Part shown: in pieces, positions 26,205 through 33,798 of the stretch
Position numbering within the stretch: position 1 is the first letter of the stretch
How the letters are laid out: the number at the start of each line of letters is the position of its first letter
NCBI GenBank assembly: GCA_913776965.1
Contig: CAJYQL010000106.1
Coordinates: forward strand, 1-35,910
Reading direction: 5' to 3'
DNA: 35,910 nt
Origin: an uncultured Xylophilus sp.
GTDB lineage: Bacteria; Pseudomonadota; Gammaproteobacteria; Burkholderiales; Burkholderiaceae_C
Notes under the pieces: generated by a model
Told to the model about the DNA's origin: nothing
The model's input: only the letters and a program-made list of their open reading frames with translations
Database searches by the model: none
Position numbers and translations under genes: made by a program

Positions 26205-27083
26205 TCAGACCGCGCTGCGGTGTCGCTCGATGCAGGCTGCCAGCGTCTCTTCGCCGCTGCGCTGCCACCAGTCGGCCGACGAGAAGATCTCGACTTCGCT
26301 GACGCCCGCATAGCCGGCATCCTCCACCCAGCCGCGGATCTTCGGGATCTCGATCACGCCGTCGCCCATCATCCCGCGGTCGTTCAGCAGGTCGCGGGTC
26401 GGGGTCAGCCAGTCGCAGACGTGGAAGGCGAGCAACCGTTCGCGGCCGGCGCGGGCGATCTGGGCCCGCAGCTTCGGGTCCCACCAGACGTGGTACACGT
26501 CCAGCGCCACGCCGAGCGCGCCGGATTTCTGCGGATCGAGCGCGTCGCAGATGTCCAGTGCCTGCTCCAGCGTGTTGACGCAGGCCCGGTCGGCGGCCTG
26601 CATCGGATGCAGCGGCTCGATCGCGAGCGGCATGCCGACCTTGCGGGCGTATTCCAGCGAGGCGGCGATGCCGTCGTGCACCTCGGCGCGCGCGCGGGCG
26701 ATGTCCTTGTAGGCCGCCTGGCCAGCGAGCGCGCCGGGCAGCGCGCCCACCACCAGCACCAGGCAGGCGGCGTCGAGCATCTTCGCCTCGTCGATCGCGC
26801 GGCGATTGTCGTCCAGCGCGGCACGCAGGCCGGCCGCGTCAGGCGCCGGGAAGAAGCCGCCGCGGCAGTAGCCCGACAGGCCGATGCCGTGGGCCTTCAG
26901 CTGGGCTGCCAGCCGGTCGATGCCGACCGCGGCGACCTGGTCGCGCCACGGGCTGATCGCGCGGATGCCGTGCGCCGCGCACTGGTCGACGATGCGGTCG
27001 AGCGGCACTTCCCCGCCGTGCTGCTTGCGCAGCGTCGCGGTGTTGATCGACAGCCAGTCGTGGTCGCGGGAGAAGTCACGCAT
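26205..27083 (-). CDS. Sugar phosphate isomerase/epimerase family protein (AP-endonuclease-2-like TIM barrel)
   Basis: A 292-residue TIM-barrel protein. Likely metal ligands are the Glu in LAIEPLHP, the Asp in ALDVYHVWWD, the His in LAFHVCDW and the Glu in VSEVEIFS, as in xylose-isomerase-like sugar epimerases and IolE/IolI-type enzymes. It probably isomerises or dehydrates a sugar or keto sugar. It is the last gene of the six-gene operon and overlaps the upstream dehydrogenase gene by 8 bases. The ATG at 27083 lies inside that overlap. Confidence 0.86.
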   Translation of the reverse strand: MRDFSRDHDWLSINTATLRKQHGGEVPLDRIVDQCAAHGIRAISPWRDQVAAVGIDRLAAQLKAHGIGLSGYCRGGFFPAPDAAGLRAALDDNRRAIDEAKMLDAACLVLVVGALPGALAGQAAYKDIARARAEVHDGIAASLEYARKVGMPLAIEPLHPMQAADRACVNTLEQALDICDALDPQKSGALGVALDVYHVWWDPKLRAQIARAGRERLLAFHVCDWLTPTRDLLNDRGMMGDGVIEIPKIRGWVEDAGYAGVSEVEIFSSADWWQRSGEETLAACIERHRSAV

Positions 27084-28026
27084 CGGATGCTTTCGGTTCG
27101 GAAGAGGACATGGAGAGAGGTGGTGCGTCGGCCAGGCGTTCGCGGCGCAGCTGGCGCAGCAGCGCGGCGTTGTCGAGCTCGCCGTCGCCGGCCGCGACAG
27201 CCGCGCGCATCAGGGCGGCGTGGGTTTCCGACAGCGGCAGGCGCTGGCCGGCGGCGGCCGCATCGGCCAGCATCAGGCCCACGTCCTTCAGGTGCTGGCG
27301 GATGCGGGACTGCGGCGCGAAATCGCCGCTCACCATCATCGCGCCCTTTGCTTCGGCGGCGGCCGACGTGGCCGGCGTGGCCAGCACGAGTTCGAGGAAC
27401 GCGGCCGGCGCGATGCCGAGCGCTTCGGCGAAGACGAAGCCTTCGGCCAGCGCGGCACGGTTCAGGCCGATGACGAGGTTGGTCGCGAGCTTGGCGCGCG
27501 CCCCCATGCCGGCGCCGCCGGCGTGCACGCGGCGGGCGGCGATCGCGTCGAACACCGGCGCGCAGCCGGCGATGGTCGCGGCGTCGCCGCCGAGCAGCAT
27601 GGTGGCGGCGCCCTCGGCGATCTGCCGGCTGGAGCCCGAAAGCGGCGCCTCCACGAAGCCGATACCGCGGGCGGCCAGCCGCGCCGACAGCGCCGCGAGC
27701 GCCGCCGGCTCGCCGGTGGAGCAGTCGACCACCGTGCGGACCGTGGAGCCGGGGCCCAGCAGTCGGTCGCCCGTGCCTTCGAGTACCTGCAGCACGTCCT
27801 GCGTGTCGAACACGGCCAGCACCGCAGTGCCGACGGCCGCGCCCAGCGCGGCCAGCGTGTCGGCGGGCCGTCCGCCGGCGGCGGCGAGGGCATCGCGCGC
27901 CTCGGGCCGCAGGTCGAAGCCGTGCACCGTGAAGCCGGCCGCCTGCAGACGCGCGGCGAGCGCACTGCCGACCAGCCCGAGGCCGACGATGCCGACCGCG
28001 CGGTCGGTCGCGGGAAGAGCGTCCAT
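27076..28026 (-). CDS. NAD(P)-dependent 3-hydroxyisobutyrate-dehydrogenase-like oxidoreductase
   Basis: A 316-residue beta-hydroxyacid dehydrogenase. The Rossmann motif GIVGLGLVGSALAARL is at about 12-27, the substrate motif VEAPLSGSSRQIAEG at about 130, and the catalytic Lys lies in GARAKLATNLVIGLN. The family oxidises 3-hydroxy acids such as tartronate semialdehyde, hydroxyisobutyrate and related sugar acids; LTN-type enzymes of four-carbon acid pathways belong here. It starts 13 bases after the SDR stop. The terminal PPLSMSSSEPKASDA tail is disordered. The substrate is unknown. Confidence 0.87.
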   Translation of the reverse strand: MDALPATDRAVGIVGLGLVGSALAARLQAAGFTVHGFDLRPEARDALAAAGGRPADTLAALGAAVGTAVLAVFDTQDVLQVLEGTGDRLLGPGSTVRTVVDCSTGEPAALAALSARLAARGIGFVEAPLSGSSRQIAEGAATMLLGGDAATIAGCAPVFDAIAARRVHAGGAGMGARAKLATNLVIGLNRAALAEGFVFAEALGIAPAAFLELVLATPATSAAAEAKGAMMVSGDFAPQSRIRQHLKDVGLMLADAAAAGQRLPLSETHAALMRAAVAAGDGELDNAALLRQLRRERLADAPPLSMSSSEPKASDA

Positions 28027-28039
28027 CTCCTCTCTCCGG

Positions 28040-28744
28040 TCAACGTGCCAGCGAGGCGCCGCCGCAGATGCGGAGGTCCTGGCCGGTGATCGCCGCCGCA
28101 GCGGGCGACAGCAGGAACAGCACCAGTGCGGCGATCTCCGACGGCTCGATCAGCCGGCCGATGGGCGGCAGCCGCGGTGCGGCGGCGGCACGGGCCGGAT
28201 CGTCGAGCATGGCGGTGCGGGTGGCCGCCGGCGAGACGACGTTCACCGTCACGCCCTGCGCCGCCACTTCCGCGGCCCAGCTGCGCGCCAGCGCCACCAG
28301 CGCCGCCTTGGTCGCGGCGTACTGGCTGCGGCCCGGCAGCCCGTCCGCCACCCGGCTGCCCAGCAGCACGCAGCGGCCGCGGCCGGCCGCCGCCATCGCG
28401 GGCAGCAGCCGGTCGGCCAGCAGCGTGGCGCACTGGGTGTGCAGCCGCCACATCAGCTCGCTGGCGCCGGCGTCGATCGCGCCGAGCGGCGCGGGCCGCA
28501 GCACGCCGGCCGCATGCACCGCCGCCTCGGGCGTGCCGGCGGCCAGCAGGGTGTTCACGCAGGCGGTGGTGGCCGGCCCGTCGCTCAGGTCCACCCGCTG
28601 CGCCGCAAAGCGGTCGTGCGCGATCCGCGGCGGCGCGATGTCCAGGCCGGTGACGCGCCAGCCGGCGTCCAGCAAAGCCTGCGCGATCGCCTCGCCGATG
28701 CCGGAGCTGCTGCCCGTTACCCAGGCATGGGGCTCACTCGACAC
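28040..28744 (-). CDS. Short-chain dehydrogenase/reductase
   Basis: A 234-residue classical SDR. The cofactor motif VTGSSSGIGEA is near the N-terminus, the catalytic Ser follows in VLLGSRVAD, and the Tyr-Lys pair is in SQYAATKAALV. AITGQDLRICGGASL is the C-terminal signature. The GTG start at 28744 is inferred because it lies in an 11-base overlap with the upstream Bug stop, while the longer frame to 28819 has no SDR content. It oxidises or reduces a hydroxyl group in the unknown pathway. Confidence 0.86.
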   Translation of the reverse strand: MSSEPHAWVTGSSSGIGEAIAQALLDAGWRVTGLDIAPPRIAHDRFAAQRVDLSDGPATTACVNTLLAAGTPEAAVHAAGVLRPAPLGAIDAGASELMWRLHTQCATLLADRLLPAMAAAGRGRCVLLGSRVADGLPGRSQYAATKAALVALARSWAAEVAAQGVTVNVVSPAATRTAMLDDPARAAAAPRLPPIGRLIEPSEIAALVLFLLSPAAAAITGQDLRICGGASLAR

Positions 28745-29708
28745 GGATGTTCCCGTCGGTGACGATCTTCTGCGCGCGGGCCGCGTCCTCGCGCTGGAAC
28801 TTCGCGAAGTCGGCGGCACTGCCCGGGGTGAGCTGCAGGCCCTGCTGCACCAGCTTGTCGCGCATCTCGCCGGCCAACGCCTTGTTCACCTCGGTATTGA
28901 GGCGCTGCACGACCGCCTCCGGCAGCTTCGCCGGGCCCCAGAGGCCGTACCAGCTGTAGAACTCGTAGCCGGGGATCGTTTCCGCGACGGTCGGCACGTC
29001 CGGCAGGTTGGGCGCGCGGCGGTCGCCGGTCACGGCCACCACCCGGAGCATGCCGGAGCGGTGGTACTGCAGCGAGCCGAGGATCGGGTCGATGAAGCCG
29101 TCGATCTGGCCGCCGATCAGGTCCTGGAAAGCCGGCGCGGTGCCCTTGTACGGCACGACCAGGTACTCGATGCCGCCGGCGCGCTTGAGCAGTTCCGTCG
29201 CCAGGTGACCGGCCGAACCGATGGAGCCGACCGCGAAGCTCATCTTGCCGGGGTTCGCCTTCGCATGGGCGATCAGCGACTTCACGTCCGTGATCGGCAG
29301 GTTCTTGTTGATCGCCACCGACAGCGGCGCCTTGGCGACCAGCGCAATCGGGGTGAAGTCGGTCGCCGGGTTGTAAGGCACCGACTTCATCGTCATCGGC
29401 GCGCTGATCTGGGTCGAGGCGTTGAAGAGCAGCGTGTAGCCGTCGGCCGGCGCCTTCGACACGATGTCGGCGCCGATGGTGCCGTTGCCGCCCGGCTTGT
29501 TGTCCACGACGACCGGCTGGCCCAGCTGCTCCGACAGTTTCTGCGCGAGTTGCCGGCCGACCGCGTCGAGCGTGCCGCCCGGCGGAAACGGAATGACCAT
29601 GCGCACCGGACGGGCCGGCCAGGTCTGCGCGGACGCAGCGAAGGCCAGACCGCACAGGCCGGCCAGCACCACCCTGCGGGCGACGGATGTCTTCGGGGAT
29701 GTTGTCAT
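28734..29708 (-). CDS. Bug-family tripartite tricarboxylate transporter substrate-binding protein
   Basis: A 324-residue Bug protein with a short signal peptide ending in AFAASAQ, then WPARPVRMVIPFPPGGTLDAVGRQLA, APADGYTLLFN and DVPTVAETIPGYEFYSWYGLWGPAKLP. It is the third Bug protein in the window and the second in this regulon. It is embedded in the operon and overlaps the SDR start, so its substrate should be the pathway's own. The ATG at 29708 has a GGAGA Shine-Dalgarno sequence. No permease subunits are present. Confidence 0.9.
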   Translation of the reverse strand: MTTSPKTSVARRVVLAGLCGLAFAASAQTWPARPVRMVIPFPPGGTLDAVGRQLAQKLSEQLGQPVVVDNKPGGNGTIGADIVSKAPADGYTLLFNASTQISAPMTMKSVPYNPATDFTPIALVAKAPLSVAINKNLPITDVKSLIAHAKANPGKMSFAVGSIGSAGHLATELLKRAGGIEYLVVPYKGTAPAFQDLIGGQIDGFIDPILGSLQYHRSGMLRVVAVTGDRRAPNLPDVPTVAETIPGYEFYSWYGLWGPAKLPEAVVQRLNTEVNKALAGEMRDKLVQQGLQLTPGSAADFAKFQREDAARAQKIVTDGNIRVE

Positions 29709-29748
29709 GGGACGTCTCCTTATTTGTTCTCTGCCGACGGTCGCGCTG

Positions 29749-30981
29749 TCACTCGATGCCGTGCACCGCCAGCAGCGAGCGCATGCGGCGCGCGGCCAGC
29801 TCCGGCTGCTGCAGCAGGTCGGCCGCATCGGCCAGGCGGAACAGCTCGGCCAGGTGCGGCAGCGAGCGGGTGCTCTGCTGGCCGCCGACCATGGTGAAGT
29901 GGCTCTGGTGGCCGTTGAGCCAGGCCATGAACACCACACCCGTCTTGTAGAAGCGGGTGGGCGCCTGGAAGATGTGGCGCGACAGCGGCACCGTTGGGCC
30001 CAGGATCGCGTGGAAGCGCTCGGTGTCGCCGGCCGCCAGGGCGGCGAGCGCGGCGCTGGCGGCCGGTGCGATCGCGTCGAAGATGCCGAGCAGCGCGTCG
30101 CTCTTGCCGTGGGTCGGCGCGCTGCCGGCGCCGTCGCCGGCGATCAGTTCGGCGTAGTTGAAGTCGTCGCCGGTGTACATGCGCACGCCCTGCCCGTCCG
30201 GGCCGCCGGTGGCCGGCAGGCGGCGGCGCATCGCGATCTCGTAGTCCTTGTTCAGCAGCGAGATCTTGATGCCGTCCACCTTGTCGGCATGCGCGGCGAT
30301 GATGCCAAGCGTGGTGTCCATCGCGCGGGCCACGTCGTAGGGCGCGCCGGCCACCACGCCCTCGCTGCCGTTCCAGTAGCCGGCCAGCGCCGGGTCGAAC
30401 ATGTCGCCGAGCCAGTGCAGCACCACCGGCTGCTTCGCCTGCGACAGGATGCGGTCGTAGACACGCTCGTAGTCGGCCGGCGTCTTCGCGACACGGGCGA
30501 GCGCACGGCTGGCCATCACGATCAGCTTGCCGCCGAGCTTCTCGATCGCCTCCATCTGCTCTTCGTAGCCGCGGATCACGTCGTCCACCGTCTTCACCTC
30601 GTCGAGGACCAGGTGGTCGGTGCCGCAGCCGCTGGCGACCAGCGCGCCGGGCATGTCCTGCGCGGCGTCGAGGCTGCGGCGGATCAGTTCCAGCGAGGTC
30701 GGCCAGTCGAGGCCCATGCCGCGCTGCGCCGTGTCCATCGCCTCAGCCACGCCCAGGCCGAGCGACCAGAGGTAGCGGCGGTAGGCGATGGTGGTGTCCC
30801 AGTCCACCGAGCATTGCAGCCACGGGTCGATGGCGGCGCGCGGGTCGGCCACCACGTGGGCGGCGGAGTACGCGATGCGGTCGAACACGGTGCCCGCCGG
30901 CGGCGCGACGGGCGGCGTGCCGCGCAGGGTGTAGGGCGCCAGGCCGCCATCGGCGGTGGGCAGGGTCAGGGTGGTGCTCAT
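29749..30981 (-). CDS. DUF993 family protein (aldolase/dihydrodipicolinate-synthase-like)
   Basis: A 410-residue protein that I place in DUF993, a barrel family annotated as dihydrodipicolinate-synthase-like. A candidate Schiff-base Lys239 sits in VDGIKIS, where DHDPS-family enzymes have GIKD or GFKD. The YN pair that those enzymes use for catalysis is replaced by His189-Trp190 in VVLHWLGDMFDP, so the chemistry may differ. Other conserved-looking parts are YRRYLWSLGLGVAEAMDTAQRGMGLDW (split) and the C-terminal FMAWLNGHQSHF. The function is unknown; it is probably a retro-aldolase or dehydratase acting on the Gfo/Idh product. The ATG at 30981 is 60 bases after the Gfo/Idh stop, with a repeat between. 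Confidence 0.8.
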   Translation of the reverse strand: MSTTLTLPTADGGLAPYTLRGTPPVAPPAGTVFDRIAYSAAHVVADPRAAIDPWLQCSVDWDTTIAYRRYLWSLGLGVAEAMDTAQRGMGLDWPTSLELIRRSLDAAQDMPGALVASGCGTDHLVLDEVKTVDDVIRGYEEQMEAIEKLGGKLIVMASRALARVAKTPADYERVYDRILSQAKQPVVLHWLGDMFDPALAGYWNGSEGVVAGAPYDVARAMDTTLGIIAAHADKVDGIKISLLNKDYEIAMRRRLPATGGPDGQGVRMYTGDDFNYAELIAGDGAGSAPTHGKSDALLGIFDAIAPAASAALAALAAGDTERFHAILGPTVPLSRHIFQAPTRFYKTGVVFMAWLNGHQSHFTMVGGQQSTRSLPHLAELFRLADAADLLQQPELAARRMRSLLAVHGIE

Positions 30982-31010
30982 GGCGGCTCTTTTCAGAAGG
31001 AAATATGCGG

Positions 31011-31054
31011 TTTGCGCAGGTGGCGCCTGCGCAGGCTGCTATCAGATCGAGAGC
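31011..31054 (+). repeat. Dispersed intergenic repeat, copy 4
   Basis: Has TTTGCGCAGGTGGCGCC, then TGCGCAGG, then the 17-bp core GCTATCAGATCGAGAGC (31038-31054). It is read on the plus strand, antisense to the operon. Its core supplies the stop codon and the last few codons of the Gfo/Idh gene. Confidence 0.55.
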
Positions 31055-32217
31055 GCAGGCACGTCCACCCAGCGGCGGTCCTTCCAGGACTCGAGTGCGG
31101 CCTCGACCAGCTGCACGCCCTTGGCGCCTTCCGGCAGCGTCCACCGGTACGGCGCGTCTTCCGCGACGTGGCGGATGAAGTGCTCCCACTGGATCTTGAA
31201 ACCGTTGTCGTAGGTCTGGGTGTCCGGCACGTCCTGCCACTGCTCGGTGAAGTGCATCGTCTGCTTCACGTCGGGGTTCCACACCGGGCGCGGCGTGTTG
31301 ACGCGGCTCTGGGCCTTGCAGCCGGTGAGCGTGGCGACCGCCGAGCCGTGGGTGCCGTCGACATGGAAGGTCACCAGGTCCTCGCGGTTGACGCGGGTGG
31401 CCCAGCTCATGTTGAGCTGCGCCACCACCGGCTCGCCGTTGTGGCCGGTGAGCTGGGCGGTGGCGTAGGCGGCGTCGTCGGCGGTGGCGGTGTATTCCTT
31501 GCCGTTTTCGTCCCAGCGCGTCGGGATGTGGGTCACGCCCAGGCAGGAGATGGACTGCACTTCGCCGAACAGGTTGTCCAGCACGTAGCGCCAGTGGCAC
31601 ATCATGTCGAGGATCATGCCGCCGCCATCTTCAGAGCGGTAGTTCCAGCTCGGGCGCTGGATCGGCTGCAGGTCGCCCTCGAACACCCAGTAGCCGAACT
31701 CCAGCCGCACGCTCAGCATGCGGCCGAAGAAGCCGGCGCGGCGCAGCATGTCGAGCTTGCGCAGGCCGGGCAGGAACAGCTTGTCCTGCACGGCGCCATG
31801 CTTGATGCCGTGGGCCTTGCCGGCCTCTTCGGCCAAGCGGGCGATCTCCACCGCCTCGTTCAGGTTGGTGGCGATCGGCTTTTCGCAGTAGACGTGCTTG
31901 CCGGCGCGGATCGCCTTGGCCAGCAGCGTCGGGCGCATCTGGGTGGTGCCGGCGTCGAAGAACACGGTGTCGTCCGGATTGGCGAGCGCCGCGTCGAGGT
32001 CGGTGCCCCAGCGGTCGATGCCGTGCGCCTTGGCCAGTGCCTCGATCTTCTCGGCGTTGCGGCCGATCAGGATCGGGTCGGGCATGACCTTGTCGCCATT
32101 GGAGAGCTGCACGCCGCCCTGCGCGCGGATCGCGCAGATCGAGCGGATCAGGTGCTGGTTCATGCCCATGCGGCCGGTGACGCCGTGCATGATGAGTCCG
32201 AGTCGTTGGGTTGCCAT
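31042..32217 (-). CDS. Gfo/Idh/MocA family oxidoreductase
   Basis: A 391-residue NAD(P)-dependent oxidoreductase, first gene of the operon. The N-terminus GLIMHGVTGRMGMNQHL is an unusual Rossmann loop resembling dihydrodipicolinate reductase (GVTGRMG). The family EKP motif is in AGKHVYCEKPIATN. The C-terminal half has EFGYWVFEGD and SEDGGGMILDMMCHWRY. The family oxidises sugars, inositols and keto sugars at a hydroxyl group. The ATG at 32217 fits the family N-terminus; an ATG at 32247 in frame is possible. The last codons come from a repeat. Expression is from the promoter-operator at 32288-32331. Confidence 0.86.
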   Translation of the reverse strand: MATQRLGLIMHGVTGRMGMNQHLIRSICAIRAQGGVQLSNGDKVMPDPILIGRNAEKIEALAKAHGIDRWGTDLDAALANPDDTVFFDAGTTQMRPTLLAKAIRAGKHVYCEKPIATNLNEAVEIARLAEEAGKAHGIKHGAVQDKLFLPGLRKLDMLRRAGFFGRMLSVRLEFGYWVFEGDLQPIQRPSWNYRSEDGGGMILDMMCHWRYVLDNLFGEVQSISCLGVTHIPTRWDENGKEYTATADDAAYATAQLTGHNGEPVVAQLNMSWATRVNREDLVTFHVDGTHGSAVATLTGCKAQSRVNTPRPVWNPDVKQTMHFTEQWQDVPDTQTYDNGFKIQWEHFIRHVAEDAPYRWTLPEGAKGVQLVEAALESWKDRRWVDVPALSI

Positions 32218-32287
32218 GGGATGTGTCGCCTTTGTCGGTTGGAGCATGAGGTGAAAACCGGTGACAGCGGCACGCTGGCCTCGCTAA

Positions 32288-32331
32288 TTCACCATTCAGT
32301 TAATATAGATGATACAACTCATGGCCGTCAA
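32288..32331 (-). promoter_or_regulatory. Operon promoter with TetR-regulon operator, site C
   Basis: On the minus strand TTGACG (32331-32326), 18 bases, TATATT (32307-32302), almost the same as the promoter at 24995. The operator (plus strand TTCAC-CATTCA-GTTAA, 32288-32303) overlaps the -10, so repressor binding should block transcription of the six-gene operon. Confidence 0.72.
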
Positions 32332-32363
32332 TGGGGCTAACACCCCTGGCTGACCGCAGATGC

Positions 32364-32396
32364 AAAAAAGCCGGCCGTGTCGCCACGGCCGGCTTT
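32364..32396 (-). terminator. Strong terminator after the MFS gene
   Basis: AAAGCCGGCCGTG (32367-32379) pairs perfectly with CACGGCCGGCTTT (32384-32396) around TCGC, a 13-bp stem, with a T-run on the minus strand. It isolates the MFS gene from the operon promoter. Confidence 0.9.
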
Positions 32397-32402
32397 AGTT
32401 AT

Positions 32403-32419
32403 CTCTTTGGTGAATTAAC
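32403..32419. promoter_or_regulatory. TetR-regulon operator, site D
   Basis: Read on the minus strand: TTCAC-CAAAGA-GATAA, one base off the consensus, and its CAAAGA spacer is the same as at site A. It lies 6 bases after the MFS stop and about 100 bases upstream of site C, so a looped repression complex is conceivable. Confidence 0.5.
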
Positions 32420-32425
32420 AGCCTG

Positions 32426-33682
32426 TCAGGCCGGCACCGCCCCCACCGGCGTGCGCCGCGCGCGCCGCACGTTGAACGCACTGACGATCAGCACGCCCTG
32501 CACCACCGCCAGCCCGACCAGCACGTCGCGGAAACGGCCGTGGTCCATCAGCGCGCCGAAGAGCAGCGGCGCGAGCGCCTGGCCGATGTCGAGCCCGGCA
32601 TAGACCACGCCGTAGACACGGCCGGTCGCGTTGGCCGGCGTCGAACGTTTGACCAGCAGGTCGCGCGACGGCCCCGAGATGCCGGCGGAAAAGCCCATCG
32701 CGCCGAATAGCGCCGGCACCGCCTGCGCCGGCAGGCCGGCGAACGCCAGCACCAGCGCCATCGCCGCCGCGAGGCCGAAGCCGATGCCGACGATGCGCTC
32801 GCAGCGCGACGGGTCGGACGCGAGGAAGCCGCCCAGCACCATGCCGCCCGCGCTGCAGACCATGTAGATGCTGAGGCAGGCCGCCACCAGCGCCACCGGC
32901 ATGCCGTGCAGCTGGCGCGCCGCCTCGGGCGCGAAGGCCTGCACCACGCTCAGCGACGCGGCGTAGAAAAAGAAGAAGGCGAAGCACATCCAGACCGCCG
33001 GGATCTGCAGGAAGGCCAGGCTGTGCTCCTGCGGACCGGCATGGCCGGTGGCCTGCAGCACCGCCTTCTTCTCGATGACGAGGTGGCTGCGTTGGAACCA
33101 CAGCAGCACCAGCACCGCGAACGCGAGGGCGCCAGCGGCCAGCAAGGCCACGCGCCACGAGAACGCCACCGCGAGCGGCACCACCATCGCCGGCGCCAGC
33201 GCCCAGCCCAGGCTGCCGGTGATGCCGTGCACGCTGTATGCATGGCCGAGCCGCGTCTGCGCGACCCGGCGGTTGAACAGCGTGTAGTCGACCGGATGGA
33301 ACACGCCGTTGCCGATCCCCCCAACCACCGCGCTCGCCAGCAGCATCCAGTAGCTCTGCGCCAGCGCGTAGCCGACCGCCGCGAGCGCGATCAGACCGAG
33401 TCCGGCGAACAGCACCGGCCGTGGGCTGTAACGGTCGACGATGAAGCCGGCGCCCGCCTGCACCAGGCACGACACGACAAAGAACACCGTCAACACCAGG
33501 CCGAGTTCGGCATAACCGACCTGGAACGCGTCCTTCAGCCATGGGAACAAGGGCGCCAGCAGCAACTGGCTGAAATGGCTGATGCCGTGTGCCAGCCCGA
33601 CCAGCCCGATCAGCACCGCATCCTGGCGGACGGTGGGCCCGGCCGGGCCGGAGGAAGAAGCGGGAGCAGCGGTAGTGCGCAT
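32426..33682 (-). CDS. Major facilitator superfamily transporter
   Basis: A 418-residue MFS protein with about twelve membrane helices. Helix 1 has GLVGLAHGISHFSQLLLAPLFP, followed by the family loop VDRYSPRPVLF and the later GIGNGVFHPVDYTLFNRRV. The second half begins around LAFLQIPAVWMCFAFFFFYAA. GNGVFHPVDY suggests an anion or sugar-acid-type carrier such as those beside AraC regulators, but the substrate is not shown. The ATG at 33682 was chosen; a longer TTG frame to 33778 overlaps the promoter gap. It is divergent from the AraC gene and ends next to a TetR operator. Confidence 0.85.
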   Translation of the reverse strand: MRTTAAPASSSGPAGPTVRQDAVLIGLVGLAHGISHFSQLLLAPLFPWLKDAFQVGYAELGLVLTVFFVVSCLVQAGAGFIVDRYSPRPVLFAGLGLIALAAVGYALAQSYWMLLASAVVGGIGNGVFHPVDYTLFNRRVAQTRLGHAYSVHGITGSLGWALAPAMVVPLAVAFSWRVALLAAGALAFAVLVLLWFQRSHLVIEKKAVLQATGHAGPQEHSLAFLQIPAVWMCFAFFFFYAASLSVVQAFAPEAARQLHGMPVALVAACLSIYMVCSAGGMVLGGFLASDPSRCERIVGIGFGLAAAMALVLAFAGLPAQAVPALFGAMGFSAGISGPSRDLLVKRSTPANATGRVYGVVYAGLDIGQALAPLLFGALMDHGRFRDVLVGLAVVQGVLIVSAFNVRRARRTPVGAVPA

Positions 33683-33764
33683 GGCGGCGAGGCCGGCGGG
33701 CAGGGCCGACGGCGGCAGGATCGAGGAAGAACCGATCGTAGGACCGGCCGACGCGTCTGGATCG

Positions 33765-33787
33765 CGACGATGGGCCAACTATCGTCG
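33765..33787. promoter_or_regulatory. Inverted repeat between the MFS and AraC genes
   Basis: CGACGAT-N9-ATCGTCG is a perfect 7-bp inverted repeat centred in the 116-base divergent gap, 12 bases before the AraC ATG. It is a likely site for the AraC regulator acting on itself and on the MFS gene. Confidence 0.55.
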
Positions 33788-33798
33788 AAAATCCGCCA

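Noticed and set aside
29464-32340. Long plus-strand open frame of 958 codons
   Set aside because: It lies antisense to the Bug, DUF993 and Gfo/Idh genes, which have clear family motifs; its composition is a frame shadow (His/Val/Arg-rich).
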